A program made the translations under genes and the position numbers. Positions 30,598 to 43,675 of a stretch of 64,000 nt of DNA are shown here, one piece after another. The notes under the pieces are model-generated. The model made no database searches. It was not told where the DNA came from and worked only from the letters and a program-made list of their open reading frames with translations. Within the stretch, counting starts at the first letter, position 1; every line of letters starts with the position of its first letter. The stretch is from Protonemura montana (taxonomy: Eukaryota; Arthropoda; Insecta; Plecoptera; Nemouridae), in contig OX387602.1 of the NCBI GenBank assembly GCA_947568835.1, positions 25,657,021-25,721,020 on the forward strand, given 5' to 3'.

Positions 30598-32206
30598 CTG
30601 GAAAAGGAGAACGTCGACATTAGCGAGTTGCGCCCACACGTTCCGTTCAAGGTCATGCAAATCTTTAAGCTTAGTCCTGACTTTAATCTCAGAATACTGC
30701 AGCTAGTCAAACCACGACCGTCAGATTGGTCGAGGGCTGGCGTCCGAGTTGGATGACACACTGCGCTTGTGCGGTGATGGTTTGGAATGCGGGCAAGACA
30801 TATATTTTATCAAGAGTAATTAATTCCGGATACAGCATCGCGATTAGGCAAGTCCTGCCTGTAATTAGCCAGATGCTTTCTAGAAAATTTACATTGGTAA
30901 CATCAAAAGAACAGTACATTCCAGATCACATGGGTGGGATCCGCGCGGGAATTTCGCTTCTACGTGAAATAAGCACAGGTCAAGTCGTGGTCGAATGGCC
31001 AGTGATTGTCGGCTTCTTTCTTCGGTAGCAAAGACTACTGGCTGTGCGTAAGCGTAATAAATGGATAAAAGTATGATAACATTAACAGGCAGTCCGTTAC
31101 TCCAATCCATCACCGTAGGCACTCTGTATCCAACATTCTCTACCAGATTTACGCAAACTTTTACGCTAGGATCTGTGACCGAATATCACAAATCTGCATG
31201 CAAACCTTGATTTTAAACAACTGATCTATTCAAATTTGTCCAAAGTTAACCAAATCAAAATTAAAACTAAGGATTAAAACTAAGTTGTATTATTGTCTTA
31301 AAGTACTGTAAACAGGGGTGAGGGATTGGAGATCTTGAAGAGTATTGTTTTTGTTTAGTAGTATTCTAGAAGATAAGAGAATGTTGTGTAAAGGATAATT
31401 TTTGCTTGGTGACATTTAAACATTTATTACAGAATATGAAATACTTGTCCCTTGCATTGCCCATGCATTCCTCACTTTAATGTCAAAAAGCAAAGAAAGT
31501 ATTGTTGTATTTAGAAAAAGTTTATATATATATATATATTTGGTCTGTTTGAAACAAAAAGTAAGCACACAAGCAATATGCAGCCTTTGCACAACATGCT
31601 AACAACTCGTGAGACAAGAAGCATCTCAGACGAGTGGCCTGTGAAAGGCTCCAAGCTCGATAAGATATACGGTGCAAAGTTCTAATCAAGAGCATAAAGC
31701 ACGATCACATGACATTGAAGAAGCAAATATCAACTTTCACTCAAATAAAAAAAGAGAAAAATAAAGTAATAAACTACAACAGGTGTGGCCATTCAGCAGG
31801 TAACAATGAGATAAGAGACAAGTAATTTGAAACAATAAAGGGGTGAAATAGATTGCTTTAAAATTTTGGATTTCTTAGGTGCTTGACCAACTGGAAGGCT
31901 AAAATTTTTTACTGTCAACAGAAAGGTTATTACGTGCCATTTGAGTGCTGAATCGAAGACAGAAGATCCAAAGCCACTTCAGGCAGAAGTGGTTCAAGAA
32001 CGGGTTTTCCTTGGATTTTATAATTTTCCCAATACAAATTTAACCTTGGTGCATTTTAAGCCAAGTGCAGAGTCACTAGCAATTTCGAGAGTACCCGCAT
32101 CGAGGCGTCGTCTTTGGGGTCTGGTCATGTGAGCCTGCCTTAGACTCGTTTGGGGCCAGAACGGTAGAGGTGGTGACTAATAGTGACATGCAAAGCATTA
32201 TGGTAC
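30598..32206 (-). other. mbl intron
   Basis: AT-rich. A (TA)n tract lies near 31525-31540. No other exon supported. Confidence 0.6.
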
Positions 32207-32290
32207 CAGTAATAAGTCATCGCTAGGGTCGCGGGCACGTTTCTTCCCCACCTCCTGCGGGGCGCCGGCAACCGCAGCCATTGGCACTGG
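32207..32290 (-). CDS. mbl: muscleblind exon encoding GKKRARDPSDD
   Basis: A 28-codon segment, phase 0 at both ends, after the acceptor tctgctactaatag on the minus strand. It reads PVPMAAVAGAPQEVGKKRAR then DPSDDLLL. Joined to the next exon it gives DDLLL-MEMKSVGSFYYESF, which fits my knowledge of insect muscleblind. GKKRAR is a plausible nuclear localisation signal. The donor CTG|GTACCA is weak. If it is not used, the frame runs on for V-P and meets TAA (32198-32200), which would give a truncated isoform. The acceptor region is packed with YGCY motifs. Confidence 0.75.
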
Positions 32291-32298
32291 CTATTAGT

Positions 32299-32327
32299 AG
32301 CAGAGCAGGCAGACAAGCAGCCAAGCA
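32299..32327 (-). promoter_or_regulatory. YGCY cluster (muscleblind-type binding motifs) upstream of the KKRAR exon
   Basis: On the minus strand five YGCY motifs (four TGCT, one TGCC, including two TGCTT) fall in 29 nt, ending nine nucleotides before the exon. YGCY, especially in pyrimidine-rich context, is the known binding motif of MBNL/Mbl zinc fingers. Binding just upstream of an exon usually represses it, so autoregulation of this exon is a reasonable inference. Confidence 0.5.
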
Positions 32328-32335
32328 TCAGGGAC

Positions 32336-34932
32336 ATGGAGGCAGGCCCAAGTGGGAAGAAAATGAGCACAGCAAATCAGAGAAAATAACAGAAACTCTT
32401 TGTAGAAATTGCAATAATTTTTTGCAAAAGTATTTTATAAGATATAAAAAATATTTAATGGACCAGCAAAGAACATGGCAAGGCATTGCCCCATGAATTG
32501 GTTGTTTGGAGTATGTTTTTTTGGCGCTGTGCCTAGAAGAGTAATAATCGTTCGGAGTTGGCATTTAATAAATTATAAAAAAAAGATGACAGAAGAAACA
32601 AATACATTAGAAGAAGTGTGGTTCATGCAGCTCATTGTTGTTAACTGAAACAGAATTTGCCGTGCAAGTGTTGAGGCAGATATCACATTGCTGTACAATA
32701 CGATTCAGCGTTTGTGTGCTTTGTCATCTTATGGATTTTGTACGAAAAGTTTCAGAAAAATTATTTCAAAGCTTGAAATGTTTGAACATCAATATCATCT
32801 TATCATCTTAGATCTTTGTCTTATGTAGTTTCATTTTGTTGATTTTATTAATTATTTGATCAAACTTGAAGCAATGTGACACCAACAACATTTTGCCCAG
32901 CAAAGAAAAGTGGTGGGGAAGAGTGGCTGGCTTGCATTTTCTGGTTCGTCCCCTCATACCTACAGCACAGTATAGTTGACATTAAAAAATGGTAAATACG
33001 GTAGGTACATAACGGTAGCAGCATGCACACCTGTAAAGCATAGGAAACAACAACGATGGACAAAAATACAACAATCATAGCACCGGCAATTTTATATAGC
33101 ACTCCCAAGCATTACACAGTGTCGCTAACTAGTGAAGGGAACGGAAGGAGTCGATCACGACCTTGAGACGTAATGCGAGTAAAAAAGACGAGCTTAATAA
33201 AAAAAATGCATATAATATTAGATTGAGAACATCTGCCCTACAAGGGGCAAGTTTAGTCCGGCAAATATTTGAAGCATGGAGCAATGGAGACAAAAACTGT
33301 AAAAAATATTCAAAGGTGTAAAAAAAATGCATCGTGGTAGGGCAGTTGTAGGTTTGCAACACAATAGGCAAGAAACAGCTTGTGCACAAAATAAACAAGA
33401 AAAAAAAAGCATTGGAGAAGTGATTCCCATCTCAATTCAGCCACAATACAGCCATATATTATGAAAGCAAAAGAACATTTCTAGACCATTTTGATTTTGT
33501 AAACAAGCTGCTTTGATTGGTAGACAACTTTATTAGATAACATAAACATCAGCTAGGAGGACCGATTGTTAAGATGAAAAGTGCAAGAAGACATCAGAGG
33601 CAGAGTTGGAGTGCTTTGGCAGCAAACCATGATTGAATAACCAACATTATTGGCAGATCGAGCCATAAGCAAGATTTACAAAATTAATTAATGCTTCTAA
33701 TGTCCAAATGCACAAGGTAGCTGAAAAACAAAACTAGTTAAGACATTACAGAAGTAGATGCCAATACTTGTGGCACTGAGACGCTTTGAAATTCAAGAAA
33801 AACATAACGTGTCAGGATGAAACCGTGTTGTACCGTTTTGTGGCGTTCGCCGCCAACAAGCCCTACCCTTTGCCTCGTAACTGTTACATAACGTGTCAGT
33901 GTTTGATTCTAAGCACCATCGTTCGTGTCTATATGTTTGCCCTTGACAAACTCGATGCTCAATCAGCTTGCTTCTAAGTATAGTAATTGCACATCGACCT
34001 TCAAGGGTTGTGTATCTTAAACTGTTTCCTCGAGTGTTCTTGGAGGGCCATTAAGTACAGGTGTCTACATAGAAAGACTATGTCTAATAGGTAGAGAGAC
34101 AGAAAGACAGAAGTAATTAGCAAGAGCAAGAGACAGATAGATAGAGAGCAGCAGTAGAAGGTGCAGGCGCAGGGCTTGTCAGCAGCTAGCAGGGCAGGGT
34201 AGTGGGGAAGCAGTGTCAAAACTAAACTCCTGGCTGCTTTATATGAGGGAAACACACACAGGTCTCGTAGGCACTGCCGCAGTTCATGCAAAACTCGTCA
34301 ATCAGACTTTGTTTGAGTGAACGGCGGCTCCAAACGCGGTTAATCCATCAAACGCCTCGGACCCAAAACAAGCTCATGACGCAGCGCACGATATAAAATC
34401 CAAATTATTTGGTGATTACAGCCACCAGTGTAGTTGTGTGTTGTGTTTGTGTGTTAGAAATAAACCCAGTTGTTAGCTGGAAAAAAATAGTACGTGGTGA
34501 GACAGAAGAAGAAAACATCAAGCTACAGGTAGAGCTGTCTGACACCCAGGTTTCTCACAAGATCAAGGAGATTCAACAGTACGAAGGATCTAATTAATGA
34601 GGGGTTTCAAGCCAACTACCTCGAGCAGAATCGGAGGAGCGCATCTCAAGGAAAGATGGGCGCAGCTGAGCTCGTTCGTGGAAGGACCGCGGCGGAGTTC
34701 AAGAGACAAGCCAAAAAATGACTCACAATTTTAAATTTGTTCGTCGTTGAATCACGCCGGCTAAACTTGAAAGAAACCCGAACGTCGCGACAATAAGCAG
34801 AGAAAAGTGAAAAAAGTAAACAGCATTCTACATCGCACATAGTGTCGAACTAAGGGCTGTCTAGTAACGAAACTAGATGAGCGGAGCGGATAGCTAGGTT
34901 AGCAGCTAGAAGACATGGCGTGAAATGCCTAC
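32336..34932 (-). other. mbl intron
   Basis: AT-rich. A purine tract at 34080-34155 (CU-rich on the transcribed strand) might bind splicing factors. No exon supported. Confidence 0.55.
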
Positions 34933-35151
34933 CGGGCTGGCCCTTGATTGTGCGGCCTTGATATGGGCTTGGAGGTGCAGTGGGGGGTGGAAATAGCGGC
35001 AAGGGTCTCGGTTGCATCGGCCCTTGACTGCGTCCATGCAGACCGTGACCGTTCCGTCTTCGTTGGCCGTCACGGCGGTGGCGGGGGGATGCGCAAAGCG
35101 GCACTCACTTTCCGAGCGTTTGCACGCGCCCCGTTGCCACTCGCGACATAC
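34933..35151 (-). CDS. mbl: muscleblind second tandem zinc finger exon (fingers 3 and 4)
   Basis: A 73-codon exon, phase 0 at both ends, between ctctgctatag and CCG|GTAGGC on the minus strand. It reads VCREWQRGACKRSESECRFA, HPPATAVTANEDGTVTVCMD, AVKGRCNRDPCRYFHPPLHL, QAHIKAAQSRASP. Finger 3 is C-x7-C-x6-C-x3-H and finger 4 is C-x7-C-x4-C-x3-H, followed by the HPPxHLQAxIKAAQ signature of vertebrate MBNL finger 4. It directly follows the linker exon ending RSDRLE, as in vertebrates. Drosophila mbl has been reported to encode proteins with one and two tandem zinc fingers, so this exon is probably alternatively spliced. Confidence 0.95.
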
Positions 35152-37228
35152 CTATAGCAGAGACCAATCAAGCAAGCCCGCCTCGCGCTGCTCAAACGCA
35201 CACAGCTACAGCCAGGGGGGCGGAGCGGGGGGCGGCCCAAGCAGGCCCAGACTCGGCCGGTAGTCTCCCGGCCACACGCGAGCGCAAGGGATTCGCGTCA
35301 AAGTGAGCTAAGCATTGCCATTACCATGTTGCGACTACCGTGGATTTTGTGTTGCAAGTTATGGTTGTTTGCGAGATTGGAAATTATTTGACGGGTTTTC
35401 TGGATGCGGCTGCTTATGGAACGGCAAAATAAGATTAAAAGAGATTAAAGGTAAATCTCAGCACATCCTAATTGAGGTTTAAAGAAGTTAAGGTAACATG
35501 ATTACAATTTTCCTCATTATGTTCCAATCATTCCTTTTTTACTGTTTGACATTTTTAAGGTTATTTTTTTAACTAGGGCAAGTTTGATGATATGCTGATT
35601 GTCAGTGAAATTCTCCCTGGAAAGTGGTAAGTGTAGCTTTTGGGATAAGCACTATTTCCATCAAGCGCTCGTGTGTTGTCTGGGCCGGGAAGGCGACAGT
35701 TCTCTTAAAGAGGAAGGACTCGCTAATGGTATACTCGAGGCAAAAGTTACGTTAGGGTTACTAAATAAGACACGTTAATTACACTCAGCTACAACAAAGG
35801 TCGGAAGAAATCTGGACCAAGTGGTTACTGCTTTTATTTTCTGTTCTGAGAACTGGAAATCTGTAATGAAACTAATGAGACTTAACTTTTCTGGCAACCA
35901 ATGTTGTTCTGTTGGAAATTGAATTCTTAGCTTGGTAATTTTACCACAATTGTTTTGACTACAAGGTCCAGATTTCTTAGTCAGTAGTATAGTTAGTTGG
36001 ATAGGGGAAAGCAGACGAGTGTGCAAATTGCCATAAACCCAGTGAAAGACAGCAACGATAGAAGAGTGAAGAAGCTACATTGCAACGATAACCGTTACGG
36101 GCTACATTTAACCGCCACATGCTCTGTTCAGCGGGCTACAGTTAGACGGCAAAGGGTGGAAGTTAATTTCTTCGTGTTAAGACGATCGGTGCGTTTTACG
36201 TTAGTCTACGAGTAGTATATATCGATTGTAGTCTATCCGTTATGTGTACGCCTGTACGTTATGTTTAGAAGCGTTCAATTAGGATCTGAAAGAAAAATTT
36301 AACGTAAAACATTTAAAATAAATAAATACGGTCGGTTATAAACTGAACTAAAATGGATAACTAAATTATCTCGACGGACAGCTCCATGCATTAGAGAACA
36401 AAATTCTCGAAGATGTAATTATGATTAGCTGCAAACAATAATTTGTTAAAAATAAACACGAATGAAGATGGAAGACCAAGGAATCCATCGGTCGAATGAA
36501 ACAAATTAGAACAGGTTACAAAACGGCTAGTTCAGGCAAGAACGCATTCCCCACATCTACAATCAAGTATAATCAAGCAAATGTACAAAAAAATAGTGTG
36601 AAATAAAATAGTTATGATATAACAAAATAAAAATATTAACAAAACAATTATATCATCGAACAACTGTCCTGAAAGAAACCAAATTTTAGACCACAAAAAA
36701 TTAAACAAAAACCTTAAATAAATGTATTGGACCTTCAAATCATTATTAACTGAGGAAACTCACAAAAGGAGAAGAGCAACTGTCTTTGACGTAGCTAAAA
36801 GTGTATAAACTTTAAGCGAGTACGAGGAATATTATTCAAAACATCTTTAGTTTATTCACATCCAACTAAGCTATTCTAATTGTGCTATTCTATTACACAG
36901 ACAGTATAATAAAAGCTAACTAGAGCGCCTGGAGCGCAAATGTGTGTTTGTCTTTGTGAATTGTTTGTGTGATCATCCAGAAAAAGGGCTTGGGACCATC
37001 CTAACACCCAGACCTGGATCTGGTGTCGTGGCCAAAAAGTTACGACAAAGCTATTTACATATAAACCGTGTCTGTCTTCCAAAGAAGAGGTAAGTGTGAA
37101 AGTACATAGCTAGCTGATTTTGGCAAAAAGCCTGAACATAAGAAATAGAGAATGATTCCATCAAATCTTAAACCGCTTACATTTGCATGGCCGGGCCATT
37201 CAACGCGAGCGTCGGGCGGTAGTCTTAC
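35152..37228 (-). other. mbl intron
   Basis: GC-rich for about 150 nt next to the second zinc-finger exon, then AT-rich. Nothing else recognised. Confidence 0.6.
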
Positions 37229-37411
37229 CTCGAGCCTGTCCGAGCGAGGCATCTTCTGCTGCGTGACGATGGTCTGGGGCACTACGCTGAGGGGGGAGCC
37301 CACCGAGGACGGGTCGGGCCCGAGGATGGCAGGCATCACGTGGCCGGGGGTGAAGTACGGGCTGAAGGTGCTGCCCACCTGGGGCATGCCCGTCAGGTAC
37401 GGATTGGTCGC
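37229..37411 (-). CDS. mbl: muscleblind linker exon (ATNPYLTG … RSDRLE)
   Basis: A 61-codon exon, phase 0 at both ends, between catagcag and GAG|GTAAGA on the minus strand. It starts ATNPYLTGMPQVGSTFSPYF, contains MPAILGPDPSSVGSPL and VVPQTIVTQQKMP, and ends RSDRLE. ATNPYL at the start and RxDRLE at the end are the hallmarks of the linker between the first and second tandem zinc fingers in muscleblind. It is Pro/Ser/Val-rich and without fingers. In the one-TZF form it is followed by the C-terminal exons directly; in the two-TZF form by the exon near 35 kb. Confidence 0.96.
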
Positions 37412-38640
37412 CTGCTATGAGTGGACAAACAACACCAGCCATTAGCACGTTGCGGGCAAACCTGGTGACTGGGCGAGCAGGGAGAATTGACACGCTAGAC
37501 TGTTACAAGGAGGTTGTTTGTGGGACAAAGCGTTTTATAGGTTTCCTAGTCACTAATTACAGAAAAACTTGAATACAAAAATGATATGTTTAAGGGAGGA
37601 GCAAGTCTGGCGTGTCAGATAAAATTTGGGCTCTAATATAAGGAAGGTGAAGAGAAAGCACAGCAATAAACACATTATCAACTCGTTTCAGACCAGAGAT
37701 TTCCTGAAAACAACAGATTAATGCAAAAAGAAGTGACAAGAGAATGTGATCTGAAATTAAATCATTGAGAATTACCAGCTGAATAGAAAAAGTAAAAACT
37801 TGTTTTGAACATTCTATATTTTGTCTGAACTGTTTAAATTATCAAATTAAGAAAAAACTGAACGAAAAATTGTCAAGTCACAATATGTATGCACTAACAA
37901 TAAATTAGGTAATGATTGCATCCCAGACAGTTGATAAAGTGGTTACTGATTATCAAGGTTTAGACTTGTGATAAAGGTAGGTAAAGGTGGGTTGGGACTA
38001 GAAAGCAGACAGTGATAGATAGATAGTGTGTACAGAAGCCAAACCAAGTTACCATGAAAGGCTGCCCAAGCATCAGTGGACTAGCAAACGGCACCTTACC
38101 GCCAACCTCAAACAATAAAACGAAAAAACACAGGATAAAAATATGAGCGTTCTAAACACCACTCGAGATGCATTGAAAATTAGTGTATGTGGTAATTAAA
38201 CAACAGTCGCAAGGTACAAAAACAACACACATCGCACAACAGTTAGGTGGTTCTCCTTGGTTGGAAAACGATGCTTTTTTAAACCTTAAGAGCAATTTTT
38301 CTAGCAAGGAAATCATATCATGCAATGTGAATAAACTGTACAAGCAAACCAACACCACTGACTAGGAAAATTGGTTCAAAAACAAGTCTTCATGCGCTAA
38401 CAAATAAGGAACTAGGCTGCTAGAATTTAATATTTCACACATACAGGAATTAAGAGAATCAAGAATGCATTGCAACTAATGTAGACAGGATAGCAATAAT
38501 TAAAAAAATCATAGATTTTCCCACTAAGTAAATCAGTTTCCTGGTAGGTATATTTACAAAACTCGTTAAAAATCCCGCTCAGCGAAAGCAAAGCCGGGTG
38601 GCCAGCATTCGGCCGGTCGCCGTTCCGCAGACCAACTCAC
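37412..38640 (-). other. mbl intron
   Basis: AT-rich intron; no additional exon seen. Confidence 0.65.
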
Positions 38641-38814
38641 CACTGTGGGGACCTGTCCAGGGATAAGTGCCTGCCCAGGAGGGGTCAGGCCCATTTGTTG
38701 CATCAGCGCATTTTTCAAGGCTAAGTGATTCCGGCCGTTGATCAACAACTGGTCTTTGAGGTGCTGCGGAGGATGGAAGTACTTGCAGGGAGGCTTCTCG
38801 CGGTTACATCGGCC
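38641..38814 (-). CDS. mbl: muscleblind zinc finger 2 exon
   Basis: A 58-codon exon, phase 0 at both ends, between tcggttccag and GTG|GTGAGT on the minus strand. It reads [74 protein letters not shown] supplies the last two Cys and the His of finger 2. Its first Cys, and all of finger 1, are on the preceding exon, which I did not find in the window. The match to fly muscleblind is close along the whole exon. This finger pairs with finger 1 in the RNA-binding TZF. Confidence 0.97.
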
Positions 38815-41800
38815 CTGGAACCGAGAAAGATTCAAAATTAGGATACAGCTACGCAGCAACCAGAGTTAAGGATTTCTGTGCTGGTTCAAATACAGTATGG
38901 ATATTTCTTTTGGAAAACATGAGGTCATTAACCTAACACTAAAATATGGTTTGCAACATTTGAATATAGGTCAAGTTATTTTAGTTGATTGACAGGAAAC
39001 TAATGCCATCATTATTCATATTATTGAAAATATTTCAGATATAAGCATTTTCTATTTAGAGCAAGCTATCTGGCTTTTATTATTGTCAGATAATTGGTAC
39101 AACTGTCCACTTCCAGGCAAAAATTGACAGTGAAACATGAATAATTGACCAACCCTAGTGTAAATCTTTTCTATATCTACAACACTCCTTTACTTGCACA
39201 CTATTAGAGAATAGTTTTATACGGCGAACCATCAGTTAATTCCTTTAAGGATGGTTTATAGGCACACAGTTGACTGTAAGCTGTGCTAAAGCCTACTTTG
39301 AACTCAGTCAAGCAAAGATGAAGGATTGAGGTTTCGCCACCCCTAATTTTCTGGTCCGATGCCTCGGCTGGTACGCTAGTCCTCTTATCTATTTCGCCCC
39401 CCTCCCCCATTCCTCGCCACCCCACATCCAGACGCCGTGTTACCCCGTGCCCTCGGGCCGGCTATTCCCTCATCCAGGAGTTGAAGCCCAGAGGACTTCC
39501 CTCAGAGGTAAACTTGCTAACACTAACACTTGAGACCAACTCTTGAGTGCGTGAGTCATGAAACTCAACATGGACACAGAAATCACGCGCGTAAGTTGTT
39601 CATAGGATGCACCTCTACAAACTTCAATTCAATTATATTGAAATGTGCTTTTTTGTTTCATAGTTTTCTAGAGCTGCACTCTCCGATAAAAAGCATGCAT
39701 CATTGTACCAACAGAGTAATACGTTTGATTATATTCATTGCAAATACTTATCATATTATACAATATATATTATGTCAAATAAATATTTGCCATTTCTTTT
39801 TAAAAAACTTCGGTTTGTTATTGTTTCTTGCAGCATTGTGGGGAGATTGTTCAACACAGCATCCCCCTCGCGCGTATGAAGCGTCTTATCTCGATATTTC
39901 TCGTTTTTTCCGAGTATTTCTTGGGTTTATTCTATCACAAATAAAAGTGCTTAGACTGTAAATAGATGAAACGATAAGGAATCCTAGGAATTGGGCCTTT
40001 TCATTATTGTTATTATTTTTATCTATTTTTCTGAAGTGTAAATATACCCTAGTTCGCCATAATTTGTTTCCTAACGTTTCTGTCGTAAGATTCAGGGCAC
40101 GGACATCGAAAAAAACAAGCCGAGCCAATTCGTGCCAAAATAAGTCGCCATTGAATAATTTTCGCCGGATCAACAGATCGGTAAATGTGATACGAATTTT
40201 ATGTATATTTGATATTCAAAGAGATGAAAACCACCGATTGTACTTCTATTTGGTTGTATAAGGGGAACGAGGGAGGCCGCATGCTACATTAATTACAGAC
40301 CCTCAATCAAGATCGCAATCGAAGGGGTGCACCGAACCGACGGGGCGGAATAGTTGGAGAGATTTCACTTCGAACCTCGGCAAGGTCGGGTCATTGAAAG
40401 TGAGACCGACTGGATGAAAGCGTCGCAAAATTGGTGCGTTGTCATGGCGACGCTCTCGCTCTCTTTCTAGCTCGCTCAGAGCGTCGGGACGCCGCGCAGA
40501 TGTGGACCAGTGAGAGTGTAATTGCGCCCCCGGCGTCGGCGTCGATATTTCGCGGCGCCGACTTGCTCTGGCATTGCGGCGATAAAAGTAAGAGTATCCG
40601 GATTCCAGGCGGGTTATCTCACGTTTTGAGGGCCCGAGAATATCAATCGTATTTTGAGGACGTTCGCTGATTTTCATCGACGTGTTCAGAAAGATTGTTA
40701 TAGCATTTTTTGAAATACGTTATGGATCGCTAACGTGGCGATCGTCAGTGTGTTACATTGTTATAGTCAGGTTCCACCAACAGCTAGCGCAGTTGCTGCT
40801 GCCTTTCAAATAACTCCACACCACCGCTCGTAGAAGAATGCACATTTTCAACTGCGAGTAACATGAAAATTGTACAGCGAATAATCGTTTGTCTAATCTA
40901 ATAATAGCTAGCACAACAAGACAGATGGAAGCGCTCCAAAACGTCGTTCAAAACTGACGCCTCGCCTTCGTGGGTAACAAGGATATAGGTAGCTTACACA
41001 GCCACTCATTCCTTGTGCAGCAGCCACGTACGCGTATGTCAAAGAGGCTGACGACAGATTCGCTGTCGAAACGAGGTGAGGATAATTTAGACGAGAAAAC
41101 GGGCGCGCGTCGAGTAAATTGAAGCCGTCTTCATCAAAATTTTAAGATAAGTAGCGTGTTAACGTCGATGCAGTTCAAAGGCAACTCTCATCAGTCTCAG
41201 TCTTCGCCGAACGGGGCACGTTTATCGGAAACTGTCTCTCGGGCTTTCAGACTTCACGCTTTCCTCGAGCGTAGAATTTTCGAGCGATATTTTCACGCGT
41301 TTCAGGATATGGTGTAAAAATTTCAACGGCCATCACGATGAAATTGGTATAGCAGAAAAACATGGTGATTTTTTTCTCTACGCTATTTCGACACATGGAG
41401 AGTGTCGATCTAGTCTGCTGTATATATTGGCTGCTACAGCTGCCACTCCAGCAAGTTTACAAGAACACAACAATCATGACACCACAATTAAGACAATTGC
41501 CATGAGAGTTCGTAGACTTGTGTGTCAACTCGTTCTGGCTCCTCGAGATATAATTAAGTAGCAAGACGGCGGGAGCGCAAGAAAGAACAATGTTTACCGG
41601 CGCACTTGAGCAGGAGCACGTGAAGTGCCATCAGAGACCTCTCGGCTGCCAACCAACGCAACGTCACGGCGGCAAGTCACGTGGCTAATGATATACCCCA
41701 TCCCAGCGTCCGACGCCCGTTCCTCGCTGCACCCTCATCCTCCTCGTGCCACTTCGAGCGGGTGTCTTTCAGCGCCAGGGACTTCGCACAAATAGTCGAG

Positions 41801-43631
41801 TAGCCCCAGATAAGGTGGCCATGCACATCGCGAGAAAGAGCAGTCCAGTGCGAGACTCCAGATAGCTTTCCTACGATATGTGGGGATTTTTATTACACCA
41901 ACAAATATATTCACATTCTGGCACGGTTTGACCAAGAATTGTTACACAAAGTACTGGTGCAGAGTACCAAGAGAGTGTCTGCAGGCACTGACATCTGAAC
42001 TAGAAAACAATGCAGTAAGTTTCGGACGTGCCCTATATTTTTCCAATTTAAGTCAATGTCAAACTCATTAACGTCACACTAGATAAATAGCGTGCAGTTA
42101 TAGGCGATCAAGAGAAAGAGAACCACGACGGAGAATGCACACAAAGGGGGGTGACCGAGAGAGTGAACCGCGCTTCGGAGAGTGAGTGGAAGCAATTAAC
42201 GCGAGGGGTGCCAAATTGTTCGGCGAAGTGTTTGATTTGGCGAGGCGAAGCGAGCGGCGGGCACGTGTTTGGGAAAGCGGCATACACATGGGCCGAGGAC
42301 GTGTGAGACTATAACGAGCAATCAATAAGATCGGCCGCGCGAAGTTATGAGTGGAGTGAGGGAGAGTTTCGAAGTGGCGAGACGCTGGAAGGGAGGCGGG
42401 GGCACCCACCGCATCATTCCCCGTAGGCGCGACCCCTCGGCCTGTTCCGACAACGGACTAGCAACGAGCACACGCAAACACACGGCGAGCGATAAGCGTC
42501 GGGCGTCGTTTTTATTCCAATTTCCACATGGGCAGACGCGCCGATAAATTGGCAGCTATAGTAAACGGCGTCGACGCGGCGAATGCGAAAGCACCCTATA
42601 CTCTAGCTCTCTCCCCCGCCAATATGTTTGCGATTGCATTAACGACCTATTTACGCGGTAACGGCGAGGTATAACATCCGAGTAATGGATGCCAGTCAAC
42701 ATAGGCGACGCACTTAAGAACGTAAGGGAGAAATTAATTACTCGAAATAATTGCTGATAGCCGAGGTGACGCGAGTATTAATAGGGTTGATTACTGGCAG
42801 AGGCAGGTCGGGCTGGATGGCCGGCGATACGGTTTTGTGCCAGTAGATTGTTAGTCCAACGGTGGGATTTTCGAGCGCCCGGGTGTGAAAACAGTTTGTT
42901 AGCTGGGAAAAGGTATAAGAGATGTTTACCAGCAGAGGTGTTTTATAAAAACAAGCACAACGCAGCGAATTGTTACCCGGATCATGTACCTTCTCTGACC
43001 ATACGCATAATGCGGTCCGACACACCAACTGCACAAAGCATTTATTAATTTCAGTTCCAACTGGCAAAGGAATTATAAACCGATAAATCAGCCGCGTAAA
43101 CATCAAAGCAGCTTTCATATCATATCGCACAAAATATAGCTGGCAAGCAATCAATTATTTATTGTGCACCGAGTCGCAATGACACGAAATAAATAGTATT
43201 GGTAGCTGAATCAACAAGATCGAGAGGCTAATGAATGGCAAGGCATGCTACGTTGATCCAGCATAGTGACCGCTCGATGGTTCTCTTGCTAGGCGATAGG
43301 ACCGCGTCACAGCCGGCGTTTACCAGGAATTTAGGATCTTCGAGTAATTGACAGAATGCTCCCCAGCTTAGGTAATCAAATACAGTTGACAATGTTTGAA
43401 CAATCACAACGAGCCATTTGCAGGGAGAGGACTCCGCCGCACTCCGCCGCACTCTGCTAATAGTCATCAGTCGATCATTTTCTGTTTACGAACTACGGGG
43501 GCGTCAGGAAGGTGTCGTCGACGGGGCTCAGAAGTCTTCGTAATCAGGCTCGAGTCGGTCGAAGAAACTACCGACGAGAACTTACAAGTTCGAAGCCACG
43601 CGAGGAAACACTGCTTTTAGCTTGTATACAA

Positions 43632-43675
43632 GCCAACGCTTTTCACTGTTGTATACAACAGTGAAAAGCGTTGGC
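43632..43675. repeat. 44-bp perfect palindrome
   Basis: GCCAACGCTTTTCACTGTTG then TA, followed at once by the exact reverse complement, with no spacer. The centre is TTGTATACAA, and the same ten bases occur 27 nt to the left (43622-43631). No gene or known element accounts for it. Confidence 0.95.

Noticed and set aside
34850-35104. Minus-strand frame with Arg/Pro-rich product overlapping the second zinc finger exon
   Set aside because: It is the wrong frame of the exon; the correct frame encodes the CCCH fingers.
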